Shown here: in pieces, positions 11,170 through 21,374 of the stretch
Layout: each line of letters starts with the position of its first letter
Numbering within the stretch: the stretch's first letter is position 1
Source of the DNA: Odobenus rosmarus divergens
Taxonomy: Eukaryota > Chordata > Mammalia > Carnivora > Odobenidae
Direction: 5' to 3'
Length of the DNA stretch: 64,000 nt
Assembly: GCF_000321225.1 (NCBI RefSeq)
Contig: NW_004450277.1
Coordinates: forward strand, 722,559-786,558
Program-made: the position numbers and the translations under genes
Notes under the pieces: generated by a model
The model's input: only the letters and a program-made list of their open reading frames with translations
The model's database searches: none
What the model was told of the DNA's origin: nothing

Positions 11170-11697
11170 ATGGCGTTCGCGCTGCTGCGCCCCGTCGGCG
11201 CGCACGTGCTGTACCCGGACGTGCGGCTGCTGAGCGAGGATGAGGAGAACCGCAGCGAGAGCGACGCGTCCGACCAGTCGTTCGGCTGCTGTGAGGGCCT
11301 GGAGGCGGCGCGGCGCGGCCCGGGCCCCGGGGGCGGGCGGCGGGCGGGCGGCGGCGGCGGCGGCGCGGGCCCCGTGGTGGTGGTGCGACAGCGGCAGGCG
11401 GCCAACGCGCGGGAGCGGGACCGCACGCAGAGCGTAAACACGGCCTTCACGGCGCTGCGCACGCTCATCCCCACCGAGCCGGTGGACCGCAAGCTGTCCA
11501 AGATCGAGACGCTACGCCTGGCGTCCAGCTACATCGCGCACCTGGCCAACGTGCTGCTGCTGGGCGACGCGGCCGACGACGGGCAGCCGTGCTTCCGTGC
11601 GGCCGGCAGTGCCAAGAGCGCGGTCCCCGCCGCCCCCGACGGCGGCCGCCAGCCGCGCTCCATCTGCACCTTCTGCCTCAGCAACCAGCGCAAAGGG
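11170..11697 (+). CDS. TCF15: TCF15 (paraxis) bHLH transcription factor, coding exon 1
   Basis: Encodes residues 1-176 of a 200-residue class II bHLH factor. In vertebrates TCF15 dimerises with E-proteins, binds E-boxes and is needed for somite epithelialisation and paraxial mesoderm. The N-terminus ([20 protein letters not shown]), an acidic patch (residues 22-35) and a Gly/Arg linker with a polyglycine run (60-65) precede the bHLH. The basic region is about 74-87 with the E-box-reading Glu at 82 (NARERDR), helix 1 about 88-101, loop 102-108 and helix 2 about 109-129. A C-terminal [12 protein letters not shown] segment follows. The length agrees with the roughly 199-residue human protein. 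The frame stays open for 97 codons upstream, but that part contains the CCAAT and TATA promoter, so the ATG at 11,170 (G at +4) is chosen. The exon ends in phase 0 at donor G|GTGAGT (11,698). Scleraxis is the nearest paralogue; the N- and C-termini favour TCF15. Confidence 0.97.
11340..11372 (+). repeat. TCF15: (CGG)n trinucleotide tract encoding polyglycine
   Basis: Short CGG/GGC run inside the TCF15 linker, giving six consecutive glycines before the basic region. Such tracts often vary in length between species. Confidence 0.85.
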
Positions 11698-11974
11698 GTG
11701 AGTGCGCGGAGCCCCAGGACTGTGGCCGCGGGTCAGGGGTTGGCGGGGGACGGGGCCTCCTAGGGAAGCAGAAGAGGAGCAGAGACCCCAGTGAAGAGAG
11801 GGGGAAGCGACAGGAAGTTCGTCGGTGGCTGCGGCGCTCCAAGCCCAGGATTTGTGTGGAACAGAACCACTCACCCAAAGTCCCCCAAACAGAAGTGGTA
11901 CGGGAAAGCCCAGAGAACGGAGATTGCTCATTGAAGGACACCCCTTTAAGTGAAGGTGTGCTGGGGAAAGAGCG

Positions 11975-12112
11975 TGAGGAAATAGGCCATCATTTTATTA
12001 AGTTCATCCCATGCGCGAGGTGCGTCCCTCCTCCTCTTTTACCCTCACAAGAACCCCCAGGCAGGTAGTTACTCTGCCCGTTTTATCACTGACGAGGATC
12101 TGAGGCTGGGGG
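11975..12112 (-). repeat. MIR SINE fragment, reverse
   Basis: 'aagttcatcccatgcgcgag', 'ttaccctcacaagaacccc', 'ccgttttatcactgacgagg' in reverse MIR order, intron 1. Confidence 0.6.
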
Positions 12113-12114
12113 CG

Positions 12115-12476
12115 GGGGTGTGATCGCATGCCCACATTTGCTCACCTGGGAAGCCACAACGCAGGTTCTGTTGCTTGCTGGTCCGCGTTGCCATGAACTA
12201 CCCCTACCAGTAAAATAATTGTCCGCCATCCTAAGACTTGGCAGGAGATTGAGAAGAAAAGGAGACACCTATCCGCAACTAAAAGTCTGAGGTAGCCAGC
12301 TAATGAGCAGTAGGAGTGAAGAAGGGGGTCTCCCCAAAAGGGATAGAGTGTGGGGGCGAGGTCACTGTTGAGTCAGCTGGATGGAGCTGGAGCTGAGCTC
12401 CTGTGGTGTTCCAGATAAGGATGAGAACCAGCCTGGTAGGGGGCAGATGGGGTTGAGTAGCCGCCCGAGGTTGAAA
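12115..12476. other. Intron 1 sequence without recognised feature
   Basis: No repeat or coding signal recognised. A 'gctgagctcc' and 'ctcctgtggtgttccagat' stretch is unassigned. Confidence 0.4.
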
Positions 12477-12670
12477 GGGACGCCTAGGTGGCTCAGTCGT
12501 TAAGCGTCTGCCTTCGGCTCAGGTCATGATCCCAGGGTCCTGGGATCGAGCCCCACATCGGGCTCCCCGCTCCGCGGGAAGTCTGCTTCTCTCCCACTCG
12601 CCCTGCTTGTGTTCCCTCTCTTGCTGTCTCTCTTTCTCTGTCAAATAAATCTTTAAAAAAAAAAAAAAAA
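12477..12670 (+). mobile_element. CAN-SINE, young subfamily
   Basis: Full-length head (gggacgcctaggtggctcag), 'gttaagcgtctgccttcgg', body and A-tail at 12,655-12,670. Flanked by gaaaggg-like direct repeats. Confidence 0.95.
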
Positions 12671-12679
12671 GAAGGAAAG

Positions 12680-13635
12680 GGGGCTGTCCTGGTTGGAAGC
12701 GGGTTCTCCTCCCGCTTAGGCCCCAAGGAGTCGGCTTCATCCCCCACATTTCTCTCTCTTGTCCTGGCCTTCTGCTACAGTAGGGAAGCTGGTCTGCGTG
12801 ACACCTTTGGATCCCAGCAGCTAGCATTTACATCTGGAGATACTGAGACCGGGGGAGTCCCTGACTGGCCCACAGTCTTTTGGAAAGTGAAAGGACATGG
12901 GGGATTGGAGTCAGGTCTCTGAGTCTCCCATTCTTTGGTTCTTACAGCTGCTCTAGGCCCCCTGCTTTACTCTGTCCTGGGGAAGCATCTGTGTCCTGGC
13001 CCCAGACCATCGTCTTCTGACTCATCAGACTCCCAGCCTGGCCTCTCACCCCGATGGCTGCTTCAGATTCCCTGAGTCAGTCGTCTTAGGCTCTGTCTGA
13101 CTTGTACCCTGCTGCTCCCAGCTGTAGGCCCCGGCCCATGTTCCAGGCCACGTGGGGAAGCCAGGTGGGCCTTCATGTATCCAACCTGGGTTGTAAAGGG
13201 CTGGCTGGGCCCTCAGTGATAACCCTCTGACTGCCCTTCACCTGTTCCTTCAGTTCAGCCAACCTTATTTACCCAATAGTTGCCTTTTGTTGGCTCTGAG
13301 AACATTTCCAGAGAAGCCGGTTGTGGGGCCCCACGCACCACAGTCAGGAACTCCCAGGGCCAGGGCAAGGGGATGGGGATGAAGACAGGGATGCCACAGT
13401 CTCATGGTGGGGAGGCAGAGCACCAAGGGACTGTGGGAGCCCAGAGGAAGCCCCCAGCCAGGGCCCGAATTCCTGACACATGCTTAGCAACAGAGGCAGG
13501 CAGATGAGTGGATAGGGAAAGGTGTTTTAGGAACAGGGTACCCCAAGACTTGGCATCAGGAAAATGATATAGAGAAGGAAAGGGGAAGACGCTGAAGGTG
13601 GCAGAGCACAGAGGGGAGGCAGTCTTGATGGGCAC
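12680..13635. other. Intron 1 unique sequence
   Basis: A MIR-like fragment at about 12,825-12,900 ('catctggagatactgagacc'). The rest is unassigned moderate-GC DNA with no coding support. Confidence 0.35.
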
Positions 13636-13639
13636 TGAT

Positions 13640-13795
13640 TTCCTGTGCTAAGCACTCTTCACACATTCTGGTTAAAACCCCTCAGGGGCAATGAGGGAAA
13701 GAGGTGCTCTGGTGACCCCCACCTGCTTAGAGATGCTGTCGCTGGTTCAGAGATGCTGCCCGTGATGAAGTGAGGGTTTGAACTCGGGCCTGCCC
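13640..13795 (-). repeat. MIR fragment, reverse
   Basis: 'ctgtgctaagcactcttcac', 'ggttaaaacccctcaggggc' and 'gtgagggtttgaactcgggc' are remnants of the reverse MIR order. Confidence 0.5.
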
Positions 13796-14514
13796 GATTG
13801 GGAAGTGGGAAAGGTTATTGGCGGGGAGAGAGGGTGGGGGTCTGGGGAGCTGAACGTGCAGGCGTGGGGGAGAAGGTGTGTCTGCCATGTGCCCACACCG
13901 ACAGCAGGGCAGGGTGGGGGGCCTTCTCTGCTGGTTTCAGCCTGTCCCGTGGATCACGGGGACTCACTCGCCTGGGTCTGGCTGTTTCCCCACGATCCAT
14001 CTACAGGACCAAGAACCTAGCCAAATTTGGCTGCAGAAGCCATGCTCACCCCCACAGGCTCCTCTGGGAGTAGGCGAGAGGGGCGATCCTGGCCAGCTCT
14101 GGCCCCTTGAAGACTCAACTGAGAGAAAACTGACTCTCTCACGGAGCCACGGCGGGGGCTTCCTTCTGAGCTTTGGGGGCCAGAGAGCTCCAAGGCCCAG
14201 ACTCTATTGCTTTACTCTGAGCCACCCCCTCCCTCCCACATGGCTGGTCTGAGGACGGGGTCACTAGGGACCACCATGCTCTCTGTAGTATCTTTCTGTC
14301 TAAGGAGGGGTTAAGTGTGGTCCTCTGTGGCAGAAATAGCAAGTGGGAGATAGAAGGGGGGTTGTCTCTACCATTTCCCCCTTTGTCACCTGGGGGTGGA
14401 GTTGAGTAGGATCATCTTGTAAGGCCCCCTCCCCAGTTGGTGTACACAGCTCCAGAGTGGACGTGGCACAGAGGGTTGGGGGGGGGCAAGGAGGCCCCAT
14501 TACCGGATGATGCT

Positions 14515-14758
14515 GATAATAATCTTGTGAACATCTATTGAACATTTACTACGTGCCTGACACTGTGCTACGGGCTTTACCTAGGTGAGCACGGATAATC
14601 CTCACAGTAACTCCACTTTACCGTGTGGGGAGACGGGCTCAGTGGGGTGAAGTCACCTGCCCGAGGTCCAACGGGTAGTCCGTGGCAAAGCAGCGATCGA
14701 AGCCCAGATCTGTTTCACTCAAGCCCGACTAATCCTAATCACCGTGCTTCCCAGAGCC
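14515..14758 (-). repeat. MIR SINE, nearly complete, reverse
   Basis: 'acatttactacgtgcctgac', 'ataatcctcacagtaactcc', 'gaagtcacctgcccgagg', 'gtagtccgtggcaaagcag', then 'caccgtgcttcc' at the end. Confidence 0.85.
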
Positions 14759-14849
14759 CTGGGCGCTGAGTTCCTAGGGGACGGAGAAGCTGGGGCCTAG
14801 TCAGGGCCCCGTCTAAGTCTAAGTGCTTTTGGCAGTCTGCAAACCTCTT

Positions 14850-15000
14850 TCACAGCTGCATTTGCAATAGCCTGCACCCTGGGGTGTCAGTAGAATCATT
14901 TTGTCCCCATTTCATAGATGAGGACACTGAAGCTCAGAGAGATGAACAGTCCCAGCATTAGCCTGAGACCGGGGTCTCCTGATGACTGCAGACTTGGCGG
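14850..15000 (-). repeat. MIR-like fragment, reverse
   Basis: 'ttgtccccatttcatagatg', 'aggacactgaagctcagag' and a degraded tail. Confidence 0.55.
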
Positions 15001-15457
15001 AGAGGTGGCTCCCCCTGCCCCTGAGGTCATCCAGTGAAAGAGTGGGAGGCGGATTTTATTATCCCCCAACATTACACCCCCTCCCCCCCACGCCTGTCCC
15101 CCCTTCCCAGCCATTCCTGCCAGATTTGTCTGAGAAGCCTAAGCCCCAGGCTCTGCTGGGACTGTGGCCTCAGCCCTCAAAATAGCCCTGCCTGTGAATG
15201 AACACGTTGTCCCTGGGCCCGGAGAGCCTCGAGGGAGGTTGGGCTCACATCTGGATGGATCTGCCCCAACCTGGGCCCAGGGCGGAGGGGGCAGGGGGCA
15301 GAGCTCCCAGATGCTTGGCTATTTCTCTAGATGGCTGAGAAAGAGGCCTGTCCTATCATCTCCTAGCCAGGCTCGGTGGGGCGAGCATTGACAGTGGGAT
15401 TTCAGACACCAGTAGGGTCCTGGAAGCAGAACAGACTGTTGGACAACACAGATTTCT

Positions 15458-15656
15458 TTTTTTTTTTTAATATTTTATTTATTTATTTGAGAGAGAGAGA
15501 GAATGAGAGATAGAAAGCACGAGAGGGAAGGGGGTCAAAGGGAGAAGCAGACTCCCTGCTGAGCAGGAAGCCCAATGTGGGACTCGATCCCAGGACTCCA
15601 GGATCACGACCTGAGCCGAAGGCAGTCGCTTAACCAACTGAGCCACCCAGGCGCCC
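15458..15656 (-). mobile_element. CAN-SINE with 16-bp target-site duplication
   Basis: Reverse copy with T-tail at left and head 'ctgagccacccaggcgcc' at right. The duplication gacaacacagatttct lies at 15,442-15,457 and 15,657-15,672 without mismatch, so the insertion is fairly recent. Confidence 0.96.
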
Positions 15657-16239
15657 GACAACACAGATTTCTAGCCCAGCTTTTTTACCAACAACATTCC
15701 ACGGCTGGAGGCCTCAACAGAGGGGTGCTCTAATGTCTGTGACCTCGCTGGGTTACAGTGAGGACGATACCCCCACGTCAGACCTCAGACCACCGGGTAG
15801 GGATGGGCCCTGCGGGCTGAGGGATGGGTGGCTTCAGGGGTGCCACCGTGAGCTCATCTTCCAGTGGGCGCCACAGATTCAAGCCGCAGTAGTCCACACC
15901 TGCTCATGTCGGGCTCAGGGCTGCAACTGGGGCTACGGAGTGGACAACTTGTGCCTACCCCTCTCTCAGCCCCCAGCCTGATGGGGGAACAAAAAGAGAC
16001 TCTGTCTTCCCCTCCTAAGTTGTCTCCTGGTGATATGTACCCAGAAGTGCTGGGTAATGGCAGGAATAGAGAAAGCTTCCCAGGGAGACGGGACCAGAGT
16101 GCATATTCCTGGCAGAGAGGACGCCCTGAATGAAGGCAGGGAGGCCAGAAAGCCAGAGTCTGCTTTTGAAGGTTGGTGGGTAAGCCACTGGGCATACCGT
16201 CAGGCAGTGGGGAGGACCACTGTGGGCTTCGTTTGTTTT

Positions 16240-16660
16240 GCCCTTTAATATAAAATACCATGATTTAAAATGTAGTGGATTTTTTTTTTTAAAAAAGCAA
16301 CAAATTACGTGAAATGAAATTACAAGAAATGAAAAGGGTAAAAAAGTACATAGCATTAAAAAAAAGAAAAAAAGAGCCTGCCTCCCACCCGTCATGCCTC
16401 CTCCTCGTAATACCCCTCTCCTCCGGGGAAGCCCGTTAGCAACTTCCCACGTGCCCTTCTCTCTAGACATCTCAGCACACAGGAACATTCACTCAGTTCT
16501 TGCTTTTGTCCTTCAGTGCAGCTATCTCTCCATCATTCCCTGTCAGTCCTGGAGAGTCTCTTTGGCCTTCTGAGGTGGAGAACCGTATTGTGTGGCTGTG
16601 ATTTATTTATCAAGTCCCCTATTGCTGGACACAGAGGTTAGTTCCAGTGTGCATGGGGAC
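16240..16660. mobile_element. Old LINE-1 fragment next to TCF15 exon 2
   Basis: AT-rich run with 'acaaattacgtgaaatgaaa' and the block 'gtggctgtgatttatttatc' plus 'ccctattgctggacac', typical of an old L1 segment seen in related form at 17.4-17.8 and 25.8-26.0 kb. It ends about 35 bp before the acceptor. Confidence 0.55.
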
Positions 16661-16693
16661 CTGATCGAACTTTCTCTTTCTTCCCTCTTGCAG

Positions 16694-16768
16694 GGTGGCC
16701 GTCGTGACCTGGGGGGCAGCTGCTTGAAGGTGAGGGGGGTGGCCCCCCTCCGAGTGCCGCGGAGATGA
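16694..16768 (+). CDS. TCF15: TCF15 coding exon 2 (C-terminal 24 residues)
   Basis: Begins after the cttgcag acceptor in phase 0 and encodes [20 protein letters not shown] plus VPRR, then TGA at 16,766-16,768. Joined to exon 1 it gives [13 protein letters not shown], the expected TCF15 C-terminus and a 200-residue total. Too short to appear as an independent open frame; found by following the known two-exon structure. Confidence 0.95.
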   Translation, partial: GGRRDLGGSCLKVRGVAPLRVPRR

Positions 16769-17076
16769 GCCTAGACCCCTTGGCATTTGTTCCAAGCAGG
16801 ACCCTGGAGAAGGAGGCCAGAGGCCAGCCACTGGTTAAATAGGGGAGAAGACCCCAGGAGCCCAACCCAAACCTCTTTCATGTTGGGAACAGGGGACAAT
16901 GGTCTGGGCCCATGACCCTGTGGGCAGGCTCCCTGGGACATCTCCACCGCACCCCCAGAGAGCTATGAGGACCCAGCCAGCCAGCCAGCCCCAGACCTGG
17001 CCAGTCAGAGACAAGGCTGAACTTTTGGAAAAACAAAGACTGTTGGTGACAGAGGATGTGTGCATATCTGTGAATG

Positions 17077-17120
17077 AGTGTGGGTGTGTGTGTGTGTGTG
17101 TATGTGAGAGAGAGAGAGAA
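17077..17120 (+). repeat. (TG)n(AG)n microsatellite in the TCF15 3'UTR
   Basis: About ten TG units, one TA interruption, then six AG units, ending about 15 bp before the first poly(A) signal. Confidence 0.9.
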
Positions 17121-17133
17121 TTGGTGGGTTTAA

Positions 17134-17157
17134 AATAAAAAAGTATTTTTAAATAAA
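17134..17157 (+). terminator. TCF15: Two AATAAA polyadenylation signals
   Basis: AATAAA at 17,134-17,139 and again at 17,152-17,157, about 370-390 nt after the TCF15 stop codon. Position and the short 3'UTR fit this gene. Confidence 0.75.
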
Positions 17158-17394
17158 AGATGTTCCCAGCTGAAGACCGGGTGGGAGGGGGCGGTAACTA
17201 GGGACATCAGAGGTCAGAGGTGGCCCCTCTCCTAGACTGTGCAGAGGCCCAGATGTCACAGGTGGTGCCCTCTACCCTGGAGGAGGTAGGGCTGGGGGGA
17301 AGGCAGGAGGACCCATCTCCAGAAGTCAAGATAACCAGACTTCACAACAGTCTTCTTGAACAGCCCTTAGCTGTCTGATGCGGTTGGTCAAGAA

Positions 17395-17800
17395 ATCTTA
17401 ATTTTATTTATTTTTGAATAAGGAATATATTTATCCACATGGTTCAAACTTCAAGAGGAAATATGGTAAAGCTTCCATTCCTCGTGCCCTCCAGCCGCCA
17501 GCTCTCCCTGCAGGCAGCCTCAGTCACCAGATTTTGTGATCGGTCCCATTCCCTATGAATAACCAAGCAAGGGCAGAAACATATGTATATGCTAACTTTC
17601 TCCCACTCTTTACACAAACAATAGCGTGTTGTCCATGCTTCCTGCCCCTTGCAGTCTCTCCCTGACCTAAGTCAATTGTCATCCCAAGTTAGCACACAAA
17701 GGTAAAGAGTGGCCTTGTCCCTTTAGTGGCTGTGTGTTCCACTTGATGAATGTTCTCTACCGTAACCCATCCCTTCTCCGTGTTTTCACAGACAGGGCTG
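17395..17800 (+). mobile_element. Old LINE-1 fragment
   Basis: 'ttatccacatggttcaaac', 'ctccagccgccagctctcc', 'acaaacaatagcgtgttgtc' and 'atgaatgttctctacc' match an old L1 segment in diverged form. Confidence 0.5.
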
Positions 17801-17809
17801 TGTAGGCAC

Positions 17810-19080
17810 GCAGTTCCCAAACGTGCAAGCGAATGCACTAACGGGATGTTCTTGCCCCTGTTTTAGCTGAGATGATTTGGAGGAGCAGTGACCCCCCCCC
17901 AAAGGCACATGGCAGGATGATGAGGTGAGGTCTGTCCACCCCCAAAGCCTTCCCTTACCCCGGAGATGCCCCACTGGGGTGCCAGCCCCGCAAGGCCCCA
18001 ATTCTTCTCCAGCAGGCCTGCAAGGTGAGGGCTGGTGTCTCCCCATCTCACAGGTTCAGCCACATTGGTGACGGGGACAGCTGGGCAGTGCAGCCAAGTG
18101 CCCTTGGCTCTCCAGCTGGGACAGTCCCTGTGAGGCCAGCATCAGAGGCTCGGGAGGCTGGGGGGGGGAAGGCAAGGCAGAGAGTCGGGCCCGGTGAGGC
18201 GACGGAGCCCTTGCCCCTGGCTATACTCATGCCTATTTGAAAAATGAATTTGACGAACACTTTTAATTAGTGTTTACTGACGGACGCCTGGCCAGAGTCC
18301 ACGCTTGCATCCACTCTGCTCTGCGTTTGACCTTTTGACCGAGCCTGAAGTGGGGCTGCCCGTTTTGCAGATCAACAGATTACTGAGCACACTCTCCATG
18401 CCAGGCGCTGCGCCAGACACCACCGTGGTGAGCCAGACCCACCCCCGTCTGCCTCACAGACAAAACCCGAGGCCCCAGGAGAATAAGGGGGTCAGCCCAG
18501 GTTGGAGGGGTCGTGAAACCACCACATTTAACCTCTTTGGTATGAGAAGTGCAGGAAGGAGGGCCCCAAGGGGCTGAGGTCCAGCCTGGGAGAGCTTTCC
18601 CCGCACCCTCTACCCCGTGTCCCCGGGGCTCTAGGGACACGGGGCTTGCCTATCCTGTCCCAGTGTAGTCGTGCGTCCCCCGGGGGGAGCTAATTAGGAA
18701 AGCACATTGTACTCCCTGTGTCTGCCCAGGGCCAGGCAGCCCCTGGCAAAGCCATAGGAAAGGACTGTGGCTTGTCAATGGCAGGAAACCCGGGAGTGGG
18801 GACAGAGCAGGCCCTTGGGTGCTCGTGGCTGGAGGCCCACTTCTGCCACCAGATTTGCTGGGTGACCCCAGAGCGATCACTCAACCTCCACCCTGGGCCT
18901 CCCTGGGCCCGTCTCTAACCAGCAAGAGTAGCTGGGACAGAATGACAATTATCTGTTTGCCTTGTTAAGTCGTTTCTAATAGACCATTTCTGCACGGGGT
19001 AAGTAATCACTTCCCCAAAGGCAGTGGCTGGTAGCACTTTCCTGTGTGTCCTCCCAAAAGTGCTCTGTCCTGATTTCTGG
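17810..19080. other. Repeat-poor intergenic DNA
   Basis: CpG-poor and G+C rich. A short palindromic homeobox-like block (cacttttaattagtg) lies at about 18,260-18,274. No gene support despite several 60-90 codon frames. Confidence 0.4.
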
Positions 19081-19084
19081 TTCT

Positions 19085-19745
19085 GAAAAAGCATCTATCG
19101 GTTTCTCTGCTTCTGTTTTCATTGTAAAACATTTAAACGCTGCAAGACCCTAGAAATAGCACCCATCCCAAAGACAACCACAGTCGACACTGTAATCCTA
19201 CAGAGTTTTTGTAAAACGGACACTGAAACAAGCTTTTACAGCATACTAAGTTACAGCTTTTCCCCGAAGTATAACTCACGCACAGGACAGCGCACCTGCA
19301 CAGTGCACAGCTCAATGAGTTCTCACAAGCCGCACACACTCGTGTACCCGGCGTGCAGACCAGGAAGTGCCGTGAGCACGGCCAGGAGTCCCTCTTGCAC
19401 TCCTCCTCATGCCAGGTTCTTCCTATTGTAGTTCCTGTGAAATGGATACACTTACAGAGTCCCTAGCTCAGGAGATACAAAAGAGAATAAAGCAACAGTA
19501 CGTCTCCCTCCTTCCCAGCCACTCAGTTCTAGATCTCCGAGACAATTACAGTTCATCAGGGTCTTAGGAATTCCTGCAGGAACTGGCTTTGCATATATAG
19601 GCAAGCACATAAGGCATTGTTTTTCCACGCAAGCAGCAGCCTTGCACACACACTGTTCTGCACACAAAAAAAAGCCTTCCGTGTACAGAGCCACTTCGGA
19701 CTTGTTCACAGCTGCTTAGTACTCCATCTCGTGCACTTTGCCGCT
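19085..19745. mobile_element. Old LINE-1 fragments
   Basis: 'gaagtataactcacgcacag', 'tgcacagctcaatgagttct' and the following block ending 'ttagtactccatctcgtgc' are diverged L1-type sequence of the kind usually annotated L1M. Subfamily not assigned. Confidence 0.5.
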
Positions 19746-19904
19746 TACAGGCTTCCCTGAGCTTCACTCCCGGGTAGCACACAGCTACCGTCTGAGCGTT
19801 GATGAGCTGCCCGGCCAGCCCGACACATGAGACTTGGGAGAGGCATAGCCACAGACCGGTCCCTCTGGGGGGCATTTGCCCAACATCCCTGCCCCCAACA
19901 CCTA

Positions 19905-20054
19905 TGCTTCCCACCTTCAGAGGGAGAAGCAGGCTCCCTGCTGAGCAGGGAGCCCAATGTGGGACTCGATCCCGGGACTCCAGGATCATGACCTGAGCCG
20001 AAGGCAGTCGCTTAACCAACTGAGCCACCCAGGCGCCCTGCTTCCCACCTTCAG
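19905..20054 (-). mobile_element. Tailless CAN-SINE with perfect 16-bp target-site duplication
   Basis: The SINE body at 19,921-20,038 runs from the head 'gagccacccaggcgccc' to 'agggagaagcaggctccc' and stops there, with no CT-rich end and no A-tail. It is bounded exactly by tgcttcccaccttcag at 19,905-19,920 and 20,039-20,054. The duplications show it is an insertion, not a later deletion that removed a flank. Confidence 0.93.
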
Positions 20055-20766
20055 GATGGGCCAGCCCAGCCAGGGTCCCCAAGGCCCCCTGAGTGAGGGC
20101 CACCTTGGAGCCAGAGGAGTAACAGGAGCTCAGGGAGGAGAAACCCAGGGCTGAGGGGGTGACCAACTTCAGCCAGACCACCTGGGACCCTGAAGGGGAG
20201 GCTTAAATTTCAGGTTGCGCTCTCTACCCAAAACTTCTTAGACACTAGGAGCATCGGCGCAAAAATGATCTCTGAGGCCGCCACTTCACAATGAGGGAAC
20301 TGAGCCAATCCAGAGGAAGCAGCCTCCCACAGGTCTCCCAGGGAGTCCCTGGCCTTCCTGGGTCCCTAGGAACCCAGGTATCCCCCCGTGACACACAGGG
20401 CTCTCTTCCCTAATTTCGCAGTTGCAGGTGGAAGACCTCAAGACGTTGCCCATGGCAGTGAGGGACACCAAAGCCCAGAGAAGAACAGCAGTGGGCCACG
20501 GTTGCGCAGTTTTGGGATCTGAGCAGGACTGAGAATATAGCACCCATTCCTCCAGGCAGGGAATGGAGGAATGCATAAGCTCCACTGCATAAGCTCCCCT
20601 CGTTGGTCTAACCGCTTCTATTTTATGAGGCTCCTGTTAGATTAAGAAACACCACAAAACAGAATTCCAAAAATGTGTGGTATATTTAGCAGGTTAACTC
20701 TTAAGCACCCACACACGGTCACAAATAAAATGCATTATCGTGAGAACATCAAATAGAGGGTTTACA
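20055..20766. other. Intergenic DNA without clear feature
   Basis: A degraded MIR-like run near 20,250-20,310 ('ccgccacttcacaatgaggg'). Otherwise nothing recognised. Confidence 0.35.
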
Positions 20767-20964
20767 GGGGCGCCTGGGTGGCTCAGTCAGTGAAGCATCT
20801 GCCTGCGGCTCAGGTCATGATCTGGGGCCCTAGGATCGAATCCCACAGCGGGCTCCCTGCTCAGCGGGGCGTCTGCTTCCCCTCTGCCCCCTCCCCCTGC
20901 TCATGTCCTCTCTTTCTCGCTCTCTCAAATAAATAAAATCTTTTTTAAAAAATATAAATAAATA
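20767..20964 (+). mobile_element. CAN-SINE, first of a three-copy tandem
   Basis: Full head-to-tail copy with 'agtgaagcatctgcctgcgg' variation, ending in an interrupted A-rich tail that directly abuts the next SINE. Confidence 0.93.
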
Positions 20965-21165
20965 GGGGAGCACCTGGGTGGCTCAGTTCGTTAAGCGTCT
21001 GCCTTCGGCTCAGGTCATGATCCCAGGGTCCTGGGATCGAGTCCCACATCGGGCTCCCTGCTCAGCGGGAGGCCTGCTTCTCCCTCTCCCACTCCCCCTG
21101 CTTGTGTTCCTGCTCTCTCTGTGTCTCTCTGTCAAATAAATAAATAAAATCTTAAAAAAAAATAT
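20965..21165 (+). mobile_element. CAN-SINE, second of a three-copy tandem
   Basis: Young-type copy with the diagnostic 'gagtcccacatcggg' and 'agcgggaggcctgc', shared only with the next copy. Confidence 0.94.
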
Positions 21166-21175
21166 AGGGCATTTT

Positions 21176-21370
21176 GGGGCGCCTGGGTGGCTCAGTCGTT
21201 AAGCGTCTGCCTTCGGCTCAGGTCATGATCCCAGGGTCCTGGGATCGAGTCCCACATCGGGCTCCCTGCTCAGCGGGAGGCCTGCTTCTCCCTCTCCCAC
21301 TCCCCCTGCTTGTGTTCCCTCTCTCGCTGTGTCTCTCTCTGTCAAATAAAGAAAATCTTAAAAAAAAAAA
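21176..21370 (+). mobile_element. CAN-SINE, third of a three-copy tandem
   Basis: Nearly identical to the preceding copy, including both diagnostic variants; A-tail at 21,359-21,370. Confidence 0.95.
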
Positions 21371-21374
21371 CTAT

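Larger units (their letters stand above)
10690..11760. promoter_or_regulatory. TCF15: CpG island over TCF15 promoter and exon 1
   Basis: Dense CpG and very high G+C from about 10,900 through exon 1 into the first part of the intron, in contrast to the CpG-poor DNA on both sides. Typical of a developmental bHLH gene. Edges judged by eye. Confidence 0.9.
11698..16693 (+). other. TCF15: TCF15 intron 1
   Basis: About 5.0 kb, GT donor at 11,698 and AG acceptor at 16,692-16,693 preceded by a pyrimidine-rich stretch ('tttctctttcttccctcttg'). Holds MIR fragments, two CAN-SINEs and an L1 fragment close to the acceptor. No other gene seen in it. Confidence 0.93.
16769..17175 (+). other. TCF15: TCF15 3' untranslated region
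   Basis: Runs from the TGA to about 15-20 nt after the second AATAAA. Contains a TG/AG microsatellite near its end. The end is inferred, since the cleavage site cannot be read directly. Confidence 0.7.

Noticed and set aside
20767..21370. SINE heads as tRNA genes
   Set aside because: The tRNA-Lys-like A and B boxes belong to CAN-SINEs with tails and target-site duplications; none folds as an intact free-standing tRNA gene by eye.
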